In this document: positions 52,990 through 64,000 of the stretch, piece after piece | Position numbering within the stretch: the first letter of the stretch is position 1 | How the letters are laid out: every line of letters starts with the position of its first letter | NCBI GenBank assembly: GCA_017470345.1 | Contig: JAFUEP010000016.1 | Location: 1 to 64,000, forward strand | DNA: 64,000 nt | Reading direction: 5' to 3' | Source of the DNA: Prevotella sp. | GTDB taxonomy: Bacteria > Bacteroidota > Bacteroidia > Bacteroidales > Bacteroidaceae | The notes under the pieces: generated by a model | Database searches by the model: none | Told to the model about the DNA's origin: nothing | Seen by the model: only the letters and a program-made list of their open reading frames with translations | Program-made: the position numbers and the translations under genes

Positions 52990-55900
52990 TCACCTGACGA
53001 CGGCCTTATGTCCATTATGGATATAGACGCCACTCTGACGGGGACGCTGGTCGAGCTTGATGCCCTGCAGCGTGTACCAGCCATGCTGCGGCAGCAGATA
53101 GCTGCTGACGAAGCTGATGCGTGTGGGCTCGTCGGGGGTTCCCATCCTGGCGTCGCGCTCGTAGGTCATCACCTCACCGGTGGTGGCGATGATGTCGCCG
53201 TCGCGCGAGACGACGAATGACAGCGGCGTCTTCTTGTCGCCGGCAATGGTGAGATAGAGCGGCTCGTCGCGCCCGTCGACCACTGCCTCGCCGCGCTGCT
53301 CAGCGCCGGCATAGGCAATGAGGCGGTCGCCCTCCTCCAACAGGATGCCGTCGACCACGGCCGTCAGGGTCATGTTGGCGGGATATGCAGGTGCCATGAG
53401 GGCCTGACTGCCTCCCGTCTGTTCGAAGAAGGTGGCATTGGCCTCGAAGAAGGGATAGGTGAACTGTGCCGTAGTCTGCTGCTTGCGATAGAGCATGTAG
53501 CCCTCGCCAGGCTTCATGTAGTTCATGTTGCCCTTCCACTCGCGTGAGCCGTTGGCCCCCACGGTGAACATGGCAAACTCCGACTTGCTCTTCACCACGT
53601 CGCCATTCTCCGCATAGTCGAGATAGTCGGCCAGTGCTGTGGCTACAGGCAGATTGACCATCGGTGTGTAGCCGATGCTGTTCCATCCCGGCTTGACGCT
53701 GATGGTGCGGTCGCCTGTAGTCGTGATTGCATCGCCCGTCAGTTCCATGATCGTGAAGTTGCCAACTTTGACGCGATAGCTCTTGCTGACGCTCATGATG
53801 ACATTCGCCAAGTTAGCCGTGCCCTTGTTTGAGATCCACTGTCCGTCGCGATAGAGCAGCGAGAGGTTATCGCTCTCGTCGGTGAGCATGTCGCCCTCCT
53901 GCCAGCTGAACTGCTTGAGCCACGTCGGCACGTCGCGATAGTCGTTGTTGATGACGTTGAGCGACATCCAGTTCCAACCAGGCTCCAACATGAGGGTCTG
54001 GATATACTGTCCGCCGGCCTTCAGCACGATGGGGGCGCCAGGCGAGCCGACGAACGACTCGGGCTTGAAGCTGACGGGGGTCGACGGGGTGAGCACCATC
54101 GTCTTGCCCGTCTCGAAATGCCACAGCCGGAAGTTGAGCGGATGCGATGCCGTCTGGTTGTCGTAGACGGTCAGGTAGACGAGGCTCTCGGCCGACGCAG
54201 CATCATAGTTGACCTTGTTCACGCCCAGGCAGCGCCCCATGCTGTCGAAGACGCCGACCTTGTCGCGCGAGTCGGTGACGATGTCGTCGCCGATCTGCAC
54301 GCGGGCCACGATGCTCATCGAGTACTGCTGCGTGGAAGCATCGACATACCATTCGGGATCTTTGCCCTCGACGGTGATGTTGAGGGTCAGCGGCTCGGCG
54401 AGCCCGTTCTCATCAGTCAGGTAGACAATGTGGTCATAGGTGCCCACGTTGATGTCCTTGCCGATGGTGAAGGTGAGTATTTGCTCGCTCTTGGGGTCGA
54501 TGACATCAGTCAGCGTGCTGACGCTGAGCCATTTCGGCATGTTGTCGATGGTATAGGTGTGGGGGGCACCACTGTTGTTGACGATGCTGATGTCGAAATT
54601 AAAGTCATAGTTAGCCAGGACAGCCACCGTCCGCTTGTAGGCCTTCTGGCCCCACCGCAGCGGATTGCGGTCGACGAAGACACTCATCGTGGCAGGCGAC
54701 TCCATGAAATTACCATTCAGGTCGGGAATGTCGGCCACTGTGACATACATGCGGCGCTTGTTGATACGGCCGTCCAGCTCGTCGACGTTGACCAGCAACT
54801 CGTGGTCGCGACCGACGAAGCTGAAGTTCAGGTTGCGCAGTTCCTCATAGGCCTGCACGGGTGCGCCGATGTGGCGGTCGATGTGGTCCATGATGTCTTT
54901 GACAGGGTCAACGAAGACGCTGTCGCCGTCAGCGGTGGGCAGTCCGTCGGGCCCGATCTTCTCCACCTGGTTGTAGGCGTAGGGCTGCAGCGTGAGTTCG
55001 CCGTTCTTCTGACGCTCCTGGCGGTTGAAGTCGAGATAGGTGATGAGGCCCTTCTCCGAGCCACCCAGTGCCTTGGCACTGTATCGCTCGAGAAGCGAGG
55101 CGGGCAAAGCCTGCTTGAAGAGGGTCAGCCCGTCGATGTATCCCGTCAGCGGATACTGCTGGTGGACGACGTCGTTGTCGGGGCCTTCCTCCTGCCACAC
55201 CATGTTGCCCAGGTAGAACTTGCCCGTCATGCCGCCGAGGCTGTCGGTGGAGAACTGCGACTTCAGCACGTTGTCTACGTAGATGCTGGCCACCTGGTGG
55301 GAGCGGTTGACCGTCATCGCATAGTGATGCCAGCGGTCGTCGCTGAACTCGTTGCCTAAGGCATATTCGCGGCCGTTGCTGCGATATTTCAGCGTCTCGC
55401 CCTCGAAACCGATGAAGAACTTGTGCTGCGCCTCGACGTCGGTAGTGCGGCCGGAGCCGTTGCTCAGCAGGGCGCCACGGCCGTCATTGTCAGTCTTGAA
55501 CCAGAACATCAGCGTATAGTCCTGCTCGGCCGTGCGCTGCATGAACGCCGGCTTCATCTGCAGGCCCTTGATGTCGCGCTGCTCAGTCTTGTCCAGACGG
55601 AGGGCCATGCCTCGGGGCAGCGCCCACGACGTGCCCATCAGCTTCAGGTGAGCCCCCTGCGCCTGGTCGGTGGCGTAGTCGCCCTTGCCCTCGTTCATGG
55701 GATAGTAGTCAGTCAGCCCCATCTCGTAGCCCGTCAGCAGCTGGTTGCCGTAGCTGTTGAGCAGGATGATATCCATCGCGCGGTTCCAGACGCGAGCCTG
55801 CAGCATGCGTCCCTCGTAGAAGGTGCGCTTGCTGGCATCAGTCTGGTTGGTGGCGCCGAAGATGAGGGGTCCGTAGCCGCTGTAGGTGACGCTGTCGAGC

Positions 55901-58900
55901 GTGGCGGCCAGCTCGTCGGTGAAGAGCGAGAGGCGCTTTTGGTCGTTGTCGAGCACGAGTGCCACACGCTGGAAGATATCGGCCGGGATGGGCTTCTGCG
56001 TCTCCAGCTCGAAGTTGTCGACGACGGCCTTGAGTCGCAGGTCTTTCGTGAGCCACAGCTGCAGCTGCTTGCCGTCGCGTCCGTGCGAGAAGATGGGCAT
56101 CTCGCGCCCAGTCTGGTCAGGCTTCACCATCACCTCGATGGTCACGCTCTTGTCGGCGAAGTTGCGGCGGGCCTCGCTCTCGGCATAGCTCTTCTGTCCG
56201 CTGAAGAGCAGCGAGGGCTCTTCCTGCAGGCTCGTCTCGTTGGTCTCGCCCATCACCTCGAAGTTAGTCGTTGCCTGGAGGTAGTTGTGCTCGATGGGTT
56301 CTGAGAAGCTGAAGACGATGTTGTCGCCTGTGTCCAGGATGCCGTCCTTAGGCTCGGGTGTGCCGAAGAGTTTGGGTCGGCGGGTGTCCTTCACACCGCT
56401 AAGCACCTTCGACGTGTTGGTCAGGAATCCGTTGCCATTGCGACAGAAGAGCACGGCGCGCAGGTCGTAGGCCTTCTCCATCTCGAAGCCTTCGCCAAAG
56501 AATCGCGTGACGATGTTGCCATTCTCTGGAATCATCTCCTTCGTACCCGAGGCTGAACGATAGTAGGTAGAGTCGGCATAGTAGCCGCAAAGGTTGGTCC
56601 AGTAGTCATCGCCGCGCGTGCTCTCCTTATACTGGAACTCGATGTGGTCGAAGTTCTTCTGGTTCTTGTTGAAGCCACTGATGACGACGGGCATGTACCA
56701 TCCATACTTGCTGTCATAGGGTGCGTCGGTGTTCATGATCCACTTGTCGCCCGGCGTCGAGATGGCCACGGCACCGGCCGTCTGCAGGAAATGCACAGTG
56801 AACTGCACATTCTGATAGTTGAGGGGGTCGTCCTGCGAACGGAGCTGCAACTGCAGGTTCTCGTAGTCGAACTGTTCGCCGGCCCACACCTCGATGGTCT
56901 TCTCCGTCACCTGGCCCGGGTGTACCTCTATGGTCCTGGGGTTGCCGGAAAGCGGCATGCCGTCCATCATCAGCTTGGCACCGTTGGGATTTGATGTCTC
57001 AACGAGCATGAGGTCAAAGTAGGGATAGGCGGCCTCGGGCTGTTCGCTCTCGTTGGCCAGGTAGACCTTGAAGCGTGCGGGCTCGTCAATGGGCACGCCG
57101 CTGAGGCTCTGCTTGTCCATCGTGATGACGGGATTCTCGACCTTCTTCGTCCGCTCGTCGAGCAGAGTGCCTGCGTTGTAGAACTCGGTGGTGCGCTCAC
57201 CTTCCCATGGTCTCAGCGTGGCACCGCCGCGGGTGCGATAGACAAAGCTGCGGGCATAGCGCAGATCCGAATCCTGGAGCTTGCCAAGCTGGGGCAGGGT
57301 GCCTCCGTGGAGCACCTCTTCGCTCACATCCTCAGTCAGCGCGTTGAAGTTCTGGTTCGAGAAGACGTCATACTTGCCGTCGGTCGTCGATACTTCGTCC
57401 ACCGCGGTCTTCACCCGCAGAAGGTCGAAGATGAGGTGGCTCTTTCGGTCCATGCCGATGGAGAAGCTCTCCTTGCGGTTGTATTTCTTGCTTTCGCTGT
57501 AGGGGTCGTATATGTCGTATTCCAGCACGGGTCCGAAGGTCACTCCGAACTTGTAGCCTGGCATTTCCACGCCGAAGTGCGGCAGATTGTCTTGCTTCGG
57601 CGAGTGAGAATACTTGCTACTGTTGAACAGGTTGGCCAACGAGCCGACCAGCGAAGAGGCTATCTTGCCCAATCCGCCGCTCAGAGGGCTCTTCACCTCG
57701 CCGCTGGCGCTGTAGTCACTGGAGAAATCCTCGCTGTAGCTCACGGGCGAGCCCCCGTCCACGTCGAAGGTCCTCACCAATTCCGCGGCCGAGACTTTCT
57801 CGTATTCGTTCTGCGCTATCATGGCAGCCCAGTAGAGCAGGCTCTGGCAGAACTCGGCCACCTGGTCTTCGTTGTTCTCGTCGCCTTCGGGACGCACCAC
57901 GAGGTAGTTGATGCCTTCCTCGGCCTTGTCCTTGGTGGTGTTGAAGTAATACTCCCAACTCATGTCGCCCTCGACCACTTCCTTCTTGGTGTTGACCATG
58001 GCGAAGTTCTCGTCGTCGGGCTGGCGGAGTGCGAGGTAGACGTTCTTCCGCGTGCTGTTGGCAATGGCCTGGGCCTCCTTCTTCGTTCCGGTGAACAAGA
58101 GCGACCTGCACTGCTCACGGAGTTCAGGCATCAGCTGGTTGACGATGTAGGACTGCGAATGGACGAAGGTTGAGTTCAGCTTCTGCTGGATGCCCACTAT
58201 TTCGTCGCGCACCAGATGGAGCACGCCTCCATTGGCATCCGTGCCGCGGGCTATCTCCAGCGTGCGGCCTGCCGCACGCATTCCCTCGAGCTGCACCCAC
58301 ATGCTGTCGGGTATGGCCCGTATGGCCATGGTGGGCTTCATCACGTAGCTGGTCTCAGTTCCGATGTAGACGTCGGCATCGGCTCCTACCATTGCTGCGC
58401 TGCTGCTCGTCGAGATGTCCACGTTGTTGGTCATCGTGTACGACCAGGCCTGCTTGCCCGTGCCCGTCCAGATGAGGTCCACGCTGAGTGTCACATAGTT
58501 GTCGCTCGAAGAGATCGTTCCGAGTATGGTGCCTATGCCGACTGCCGCCAGGCTGGTCAACGAATGTCCGTAGTTGAAGGTGAAGGACGTTCCGCCCTTG
58601 ACGGACCACGTCATGTCGTGAGCATACTTCAGTGTGGAGCCCTTGCTGAGCTTGGCGCTCGACGTGCCGCCTGGCGGGTCGCGCAAGATGTCAATGAGCT
58701 GGGGCTTGTTGATGGTGAGCAGGTCCTTGGCTCCGGGCACCACAAACTGGTTCAGCACGTAGACCTTCTGGGGCTTGGCCTCGTAGTAGGTGCCGTCCAT
58801 GAGCAGCGTCATGGAAATAGTGCGCAATGCGTCGTCGCCCGTCAGCATGTAGGGCAGCTGCTTGGCCTGCAGGCGGTAGACGCCCTCGCCGTTGGCGTCG

Positions 58901-59381
58901 AGGCTAAGCGTGTCGCGGTGGGTGCTGCTCACCATGCCGTTCTGGATGGTGACGAAGCCGCCCGAGAGGCGCACCACGTCGATGGTGTCGCTCGCCGTAT
59001 TGTTGTTATAGTAGTAGCGCTCCGTGGCCGAAATCTTGATGGGATAGCTGCGCTCGATGTTGAAGACGGGGTAGCCGAAAGTGTAGACCGTCTCGAGCGA
59101 GTCGGCCTTACCCGCGGGCCAGTTGGCCTTCCTCACGGGATAGCAGAGGGGCACCTGCGATGACTGCCCCATCAGGTTGCGGGCCTGATAGTAGCGTTCG
59201 CCCAGATAGCTGAAGTTGTCGTAGCCCTGCTGCTGATAGTCCAGGATGACGGGTGTGTGGTAGATGCGGTTGTACTGGGCGTAATACGTCACGTCGACAG
59301 CCGTCACCTCGCTCTTGTCGGCAGCCGTCCAGGCACCTTCAAGGTGGTCGGTGTGCAGGGTGAGCGAGTCACTGAGGTCCT
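52990..59381 (-). CDS. Giant surface protein, C-terminal segment (after second frameshift)
   Basis: This roughly 2,130-codon segment continues the giant gene after a one-base loss near 59382. It contains a long beta-rich region, a segment typical of large Bacteroidota surface proteins (VPIDEPARFKVYLANESEQP), and two LamG/concanavalin-like modules (VTIEVMVKPDQTGREMPIFS; YTLMFWFKTDNDGRGALLSN). A BACON/Ig-like stretch (NMPKWLSVSTLTDVIDP) follows, then modules related to the neighbouring lipoprotein (KVGVFDSMGRCLGV; GDRLIAYAGAEQRGEAVV). The end YTLQGIKLDQRPRQSGVYIHNGHKAVVR resembles a type IX sorting motif. Together the three segments would give about 3,350 residues. The role is probably adhesion or glycan binding, inferred from the modules. 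Confidence 0.7.
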
Positions 59382-62063
59382 GGTGACGTCGCCCGTCTTG
59401 CCGTCCTGGAAGAGGGTGGCATAGCCCTGGGCCGTGATCTGCTGGATCTTCCACTTCACGGGCGGCAGCCACACCTCGTATTCGCCGGTGTGCACGTCGG
59501 GGCGCACCACCTTGCGGTTGAGCGTCGTGTGTACCGTGGTCTGATAGGTATATTTCTTGTCGTGAGCCTTATGAGTAAAGACCTCGTCGCGTTCCTTCTT
59601 GTTGCGGTCCTGGATGTCCCAGACCAGTCGCGAGGCGTTGTCGCCCTCCAGGGTGAAGACCATCTGCAGGTCGTCGCCCAGGTTGTTGCGCGAGAGCGAG
59701 TTGCCCAGCGGCAGTGCCTCCTGGTCGCGTCCGCCGGCCACGCGTCCGATGAGCTTCACGCGTGTGTCGTCGTAGAAGATGATGCCGGCCTTGTCGGTGG
59801 TGAAGGCATACTTCAGCTTCGTGGTGTCCTCATCCTCGTGGTAGTAGCCTTTCTGATAGAAGACGTGGCCGTCCTTCACGGCCTGTATGGAGTGCAGCGT
59901 GTCGGGCAGCATGCGGAAGGCGAACTGGCCCTCGTGGTCGCTGACGATGGGTCCGCCGGCGCTGTGCACCTCACGCCCGTCGACCAGGAACTTGACGCCC
60001 TGCACGGGGATGCTCGTGCCGTTGTACTGCACGTAGCCCGAGAACTTCACGCTCTTTTCCATGACGAACACGACGCCCGTGACCATGTTGCCGCCAGGCT
60101 CCGTGCCGAAGGTCAGCGGCTGCACGTCGCTGAATCCGTTGAGCTGCGGCGCGATGCTGTAGGTTGTCTCCGTACCGCCGATGTAGGGCAGACCACCCTT
60201 GCTGAAGAATCCGCTCTCGTCGGTGGTAGTGGTCTCGTTGACGGTGCGGTCGGCTGAGGTGATGGCGATGGTCTGTCCGGGAATACCGGTGCCGTCGGCA
60301 AAGCGCAGGTAGCCCTGCACGAGGCCCGTCGGCCGACAGTGGCCTTCGACGGCCTTTGTATCCTCGTAGCTCAGGCCCTCGCAGCTGTTCACTCCGCGCA
60401 CGCGATAATAATAGGTATGCACGGGCGAGGTGGTCTTGTCCTCGTAGCTCATCTCGGTGAGCTGGGTGGCAATGCAGATGGAGTCCTTCGACTGGGCGTC
60501 GCGGCGCCACACCTCGTAGTAGTCCACGGGGGTGTCGTCCTTGTTCTTCCACGACAGCACGACCGAGCTCTGCTGCATCTCGGCCTTGAGCGACTCGGTG
60601 TCGATGTGGCCCAGGTTCTCGTAGTAGAGGTCGTGGATGATGGAGCTTTCGGCGGTCATGCTGCGCATGAGTAGCTGACCGAACGATTTCACCAAGGCCT
60701 TCGGCAGTCCATTGTCCCAGCAGGCGTTCTGCGGGGCGGTGTCCGACTGCCGTCCCTCGACGATGGCGAATGGCGTCTTGTAGGTGCATTCCTGAATGAT
60801 ACCGCGGGTGGCGCCATCGGCCTCTCCACGCATGAAGGTATGAGAATTACCTTTCTCTGCTCCTCTGTAGTTATCCTGCTGGGCAAAGTGACAGCCAGCC
60901 AGTTGGACAAAGGCACTAGCCCTGCGCCAACCCACAAAGCCACTCAGATTAGTGACAAAGTACGTGGTACTATTATCGTGCACGTACTTGCCATCGAACA
61001 GCGTGTTGCTAACGTAGGTTGTTGTCGGTAATCCGTCAGCACTTCCCTCAACAAGCCCTATCACGCCGCCGTGCGAGCAATCGTCCATCAATCGCGTCAT
61101 ATTGATGGTCAGCGAGGCGCGGCAATTCTCAATCGAGACGATGCCACCCTTGACGCAGCCCACAATGCCACCCGCATATTTTTCTGGGGTAGTAATCATG
61201 CCCTTAGTAGTCAGATTGGCAATGACGGCGCCGTGGCCGACGTTGCGGAAGGGCCCGGCTACGTCGGAGTGCATCTGGTAGTCGATGGTAATGCTGTGTC
61301 CGTTGCCGTTGAAGTTGCCGCAATAAGGCTTGTCGGCGTCGGCCGCGATGGTGACGTTCGAGCCTGTGTCGATGTCGGCCATGAGGATAGCGTTGAGCGA
61401 TGTCTCGCCGCCGTTGACGCGACTGACGAATGCGTCAAACTGCGTCTTGTCGGCAATGGTGACGAAGATGTCGCCCGTGCCTTCACCGATGGGCGACTTC
61501 TTGGCGTCCATGCTGATCTCGAACCTATAGTCGGAACAGGAGCGGGTGAGCCTCACCTCCTTCTGCCTGGCGACGATGTCGTCCGGGGTCAGCTCCTCGG
61601 TCTGCGTGCCGATCTCCTCGCCCTTCTTGTTGAACATGCGAATTGTGAGCTTCATCTCGGCCCGGCTGTCCCAGACGAAGATGCGGTCGTCGGCCCCAGC
61701 CTCGTAGTTCCACTTCACCAGCGCCTTGTGAGCCTCCTCGTCGCTCCACGACGCAGATGGAATCTCGGGCACCAGCAGCGCCAGCGACGAGAACTGCGGT
61801 TGGACATAGGCGATGGCGGGGTTCTGATGCACGCCCCACAGCTGCATCGACGCGCCACGCGCCACGCGGTAGCGCACCAGCGGTATGCCGAGTTGCTTGT
61901 CAATCAGCTCAGGCGTGAGCGCCTCGATGAGCGTAGAGTCGCGGAAGCTGTAGACGGAGTCGGTCGAGTCGTACATCACCGAGCCGATCTCCTCATAATC
62001 GTCCAGCCGCCCGGTCAGCGAGCGCTGTATGAGGAAGACGTCGCCGTCCAGTATGTCGTTCAT
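59382..62063 (-). CDS. Giant surface protein, middle segment (between frameshifts)
   Basis: The segment reads from MNDILDGDVFLIQRSLTG to the frameshift near 59382. It includes a region with GLUG-like repeats (GHSITIDYQMHSDVAGPFRN; AGGIVGCVKGG; HGGVIGLVEGSA), an FN3-like module (SSVVLSWKNKDDTPVDYYEVWRRD) and carboxypeptidase-regulatory-like or CnaB-like folds (GYLRFADGTGIPGQTIAITS; VKFSGYVQYNGTSIPVQGVKF). Its last 25 residues in this frame are out-of-frame noise. An ATG exists exactly at the junction (62061-62063), so reinitiation is conceivable but unlikely. Confidence 0.65.
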
Positions 62064-63042
62064 CCCCGTCGGCCTTCGTCGTCCACTCCAACAGCACGGA
62101 GCCGGGATTGAGCGGCGAGGTGAGGTCGGTCTGCACGGTGGCGCGCAGCTGGCGCGCATTGTGGAGCACGCGGTCCATTGAATTCTGGTATTTAATCTCG
62201 ATCGAGCCGTTGAGCACTCTGGGAAACTCGGGGTTATCACTCACGTCGCTGGCCGCCACCTCGCCCGACTTGATATTTGCGCGGATGGTCAGGTCGCGAT
62301 GGGCCTCGGTGGCCGGCAGACGGATGTAGCCTGAGTAGGTGTTGACGTTGAATGTGGTGAGAGGGATATCCTTGCGCAGTCCGTCCTCATCGGTATAGTA
62401 GCCTCTGAAGGCGTTGACGGGGCAGGTCGACGAGAAGGGAACCATCACGACGCCCTCGTCGCCGCTGGTCGTGCCGGGTACGATGTCGTAGGTCTCGAAG
62501 CCTGCGCTCTCCAGCTCCATCGTGCCGATGTCGTGCACGTATTCGGCATCAGGCAGGCCTGAATGCCAGAGCATGCCTGACACGTAGAGCGTATAGCTCT
62601 TGCCGCCCATGCGGGGCGGGTTGTACCAGTCGACCTCAGCATAGCCGTTGCCCTTGCCGTTGCGCTTGGTCTCGTGGGGCTGGAGCGTCCCGTCGACATA
62701 GTTCAGCTGCGGGCTCCATTTGTTGTCGTTGGTAATGTAGAAGAGCGTCTCGTCTGGCATCAGGTTCTGGTAGTCGGCACGCACTTTGTTTTCCTCACTG
62801 CTGCTGGTCTCACCGATATAGAAGATGGGAATCTTGTTGCCATCGGCGTCGCGCAGGCCGTAGGTTGCGGCGTGCAGCGTGCGGTAGGGGTCGCTGTTGG
62901 TGAGCATCAGCTTCAGGTGGATGCAGCCCGAGCCCTTCTGATACCAGGTGAAGGCTTGTGACGGGTTGTCGAAGGCACCGTCATTCTGAGCCCATGCCCG
63001 CTGTCCCGTGGCACAGATGGCCCTCATGGCCATCATGATCAT
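62064..63042 (-). CDS. Giant surface protein, N-terminal segment (before first frameshift)
   Basis: From ATG 63042 the frame gives a weak signal-like start (MIMMAMRAICATGQRAWA/Q) and then a beta-rich region (NDGAFDNPSQAFTWYQKGSG; IHLKLMLTNSDPYRTLHAAT). It ends LLEWTTKADGDERH in the wrong frame because of a G4 run (CCCC at 62064-62067 on the plus strand); with one G removed it joins ADGMNDILDGDVF. A longer frame to 63135 exists but is unlike a signal peptide. The start overlaps head to head with the 5' end of the plus-strand lipoprotein gene, leaving no room for ordinary promoters. Confidence 0.6.
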
Positions 63043-63454
63043 CTGCTCGGCCGCCACGTGCACCAACGGCGACGACGAGTACGACGGCGAGATCGACAAC
63101 CTCCTCAACCTTTGGGACACTTCATGGCAGGCCACCCACTTCTGGGACTACGACATGTGGGTGACGTCCTACGACTACAATCAAAGACTCACCATCACCT
63201 TCCACACCGCCTCCTATGAGGCTCGCTACGACGGCCCCGCCTACGACAGCAACGGCCAGTTGATCTCAAGACAGACGTCCTACTACGCGGGCGACTGCAG
63301 AGTGCGCGACCGCTACATCTACTGCTACGACGGCCGGAGCGACGACGAGCGTCTCCGCTTCGAGGTGATCCGCTACAACGAATTCGAGATGGAGGCCAAC
63401 GTCTATCTCGCCAAGCGCAACGAGACCGTCCGCGTCATCCTCAACCGACAATAA
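63008..63454 (+). CDS. Small lipoprotein, unknown function
   Basis: The 148-residue product (GTG 63008, or ATG 63017) starts with a short hydrophobic segment MALMAIMIICSAATC, whose cysteine could be the lipidated residue. It then has an acidic linker (TNGDDEYDGEID) and an aromatic beta-rich domain (WDTSWQATHFWDYDMWVTSY; ITFHTASYEARYDGP; IYCYDGRSDD; EMEANVYLAKR), possibly lipocalin-like. The N-terminus lacks the usual lysines of a lipoprotein signal and lies on top of the oppositely oriented giant gene start. A double hairpin follows the gene. Confidence 0.6.
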   Translation: MAQMALMAIMIICSAATCTNGDDEYDGEIDNLLNLWDTSWQATHFWDYDMWVTSYDYNQRLTITFHTASYEARYDGPAYDSNGQLISRQTSYYAGDCRVRDRYIYCYDGRSDDERLRFEVIRYNEFEMEANVYLAKRNETVRVILNRQ

Positions 63455-63510
63455 TCATCTCATCGCTACGATTCGGAATTTTATTGACAAATCGACAGCA
63501 TTCCCATAAA

Positions 63511-63588
63511 GAAGTGCCGCTTCTCTCATCAAAAAGCGGCACTTCTCGACCCGAAAAGCGGCCCTTCTCTCATCGAAAAGGACCGCTT
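63511..63588 (+). terminator. Double hairpin of the AAGCGG family
   Basis: GAAGTGCCGCTT/AAGCGGCACTTC forms a perfect 12-bp stem at 63511-63546. A second hairpin, AAGCGG-CCCTT/AAGGACCGCTT, lies at about 63556-63588, followed by CTCTTTTTA. The pair lies between convergent genes and belongs to the same family as 31661-31740 and 41469-41500. Nothing else is seen in 63455-63705. Confidence 0.8.
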
Positions 63589-63705
63589 CTCTTTTTATAT
63601 TACCAAACACCTCTGATAATCAGACAGTTATAAAACACGAGGATTTAACTCAGAATTTATTTAACAAATCAACGACAATTCCGACTAAGGTTTCTGTCTT
63701 TTTCG

Positions 63706-64000
63706 CTACTTCAGCAAGCTCTGCACTGAAGGCAGGTCCATGCCTAACTGCGCTGCTATATCCTCAGGAGAAACCGAAGCCCTATACAACATCTGGACTG
63801 ACTTGCGTAGCTGCACGCTCTGCTCCTCGAGCTGCGCGCTCTGCTCCTCAAGCTGGGCGCTCTGCTCCTCGAGCTGCGCACTCTGCTCCTCAAGCTGTGC
63901 ACTCTGCTCCTGCAACTGCACTTTCTGCTTTGCCAGTTCGTAGTCGCGGTTCAGTATTTCCGTCTCGCGGCGCTCTATGACCGACATGAATTCTGCCTCG
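63706..64000 (-). CDS. C-terminal part of an Rpn/PD-(D/E)XK-type protein with a heptad-repeat coiled coil (partial)
   Basis: The frame runs off the window (residues EAEF precede the first visible Met at 63987). The visible part has MSVIERRETEILNRDYELAKQKVQL, then near-identical EEQSAQL heptads encoded by 21-bp repeats (about 63818-63923), then a short helical tail YRASVSPEDIAAQLGMDLPSVQSLL. The tail and the preceding charged helices match the C-termini of Bacteroidota Rpn family or PD-(D/E)XK nuclease transposase-like proteins. The catalytic domain would lie beyond position 64000, so the assignment rests on the tail only. The heptads should form a coiled coil. Confidence 0.55.
   Translation of the reverse strand, partial: EAEFMSVIERRETEILNRDYELAKQKVQLQEQSAQLEEQSAQLEEQSAQLEEQSAQLEEQSVQLRKSVQMLYRASVSPEDIAAQLGMDLPSVQSLLK

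Noticed and set aside
63042-63135. N-terminal extension of the giant protein to 63135
   Set aside because: The added residues are polar and not signal-like, and they lie antisense to the lipoprotein gene.

Overview
The window reads as chromosomal DNA of a GC-rich Bacteroidota bacterium, most likely a gut or rumen Prevotellaceae. Supporting signs are the gene order trpBEGDCFA, -7 boxes of the Bacteroidota type TAnnTTTG ahead of many genes, lipoproteins and secreted glycan hydrolases, secreted enzymes ending in a (Y/F)xLxGR...GxYI...K motif that resembles type IX sorting signals, a TIGR01201-type HU-like protein, a DUF2723 membrane protein and a fimbrillin-like lipoprotein. I saw no tRNA, rRNA or CRISPR array.

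Layout. 1-2.4 kb: repeat-rich DNA, three small minus-strand hypothetical genes and a collapsed glycerate kinase gene. 2.6-6.4 kb: recJ and a recQ-like helicase, joined by a palindromic repeat that supplies the recQ start codon. 6.4-12.8 kb (minus): two large secreted glycoside hydrolases, the upstream one GH128-like with a beta/gamma-crystallin-like region. 12.9-19.6 kb: the trp operon behind a clear attenuator (20-codon leader with three consecutive Trp codons and a 12-bp hairpin). 19.7-41.4 kb: a pectin locus with a GH28-GH105-six-hairpin fusion, a PL1-like pectate lyase, two multidomain CE8 pectin methylesterases, a CE12-like rhamnogalacturonan acetylesterase and a membrane-tethered AraC regulator with a periplasmic propeller. 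An rRNA/tRNA methyltransferase gene interrupts it and no susC/susD pair is present. 41.6-44.3 kb: purD and two membrane protein genes with overlapping starts. 44.3-45.8 kb: an HU-like gene and a DUF559 nuclease gene embedded in inverted palindromes and 27-bp repeats. 46-51.1 kb: a DUF2723 protein, a polysaccharide deacetylase and queG, whose normal start is missing. 51.2-63 kb (minus): a surface-protein group comprising a giant LamG/GLUG-like/FN3 protein of about 3,350 codons broken by two one-base frameshifts, a lipoprotein sharing a module with it, and a fimbrillin-like lipoprotein with an in-frame amber codon. The end holds a small lipoprotein and the 3' part of an Rpn/PD-(D/E)XK-type gene with a heptad-repeat tail.

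How the genes work together. The pectin enzymes cover de-esterification (CE8), deacetylation (CE12), backbone cleavage (PL1, GH28) and removal of unsaturated ends (GH105), with the adjacent regulator as the obvious candidate controller. The trp genes encode the whole route from chorismate to tryptophan.

The most unusual aspect is the repeat ecology. At least four families of short palindromes or heptamer tracts sit at gene ends and inside reading frames. They supply start codons (recQ), stop codons (recJ, the deacetylase, the DUF2723 gene), C-terminal linkers just before sorting motifs (two pectin esterases) and internal peptides (trmH-like, queG, DUF559). One element has a core conserved between copies at recQ and queG. 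Seven-base units shift frame when one is gained or lost, so several of these sites could act as phase switches.
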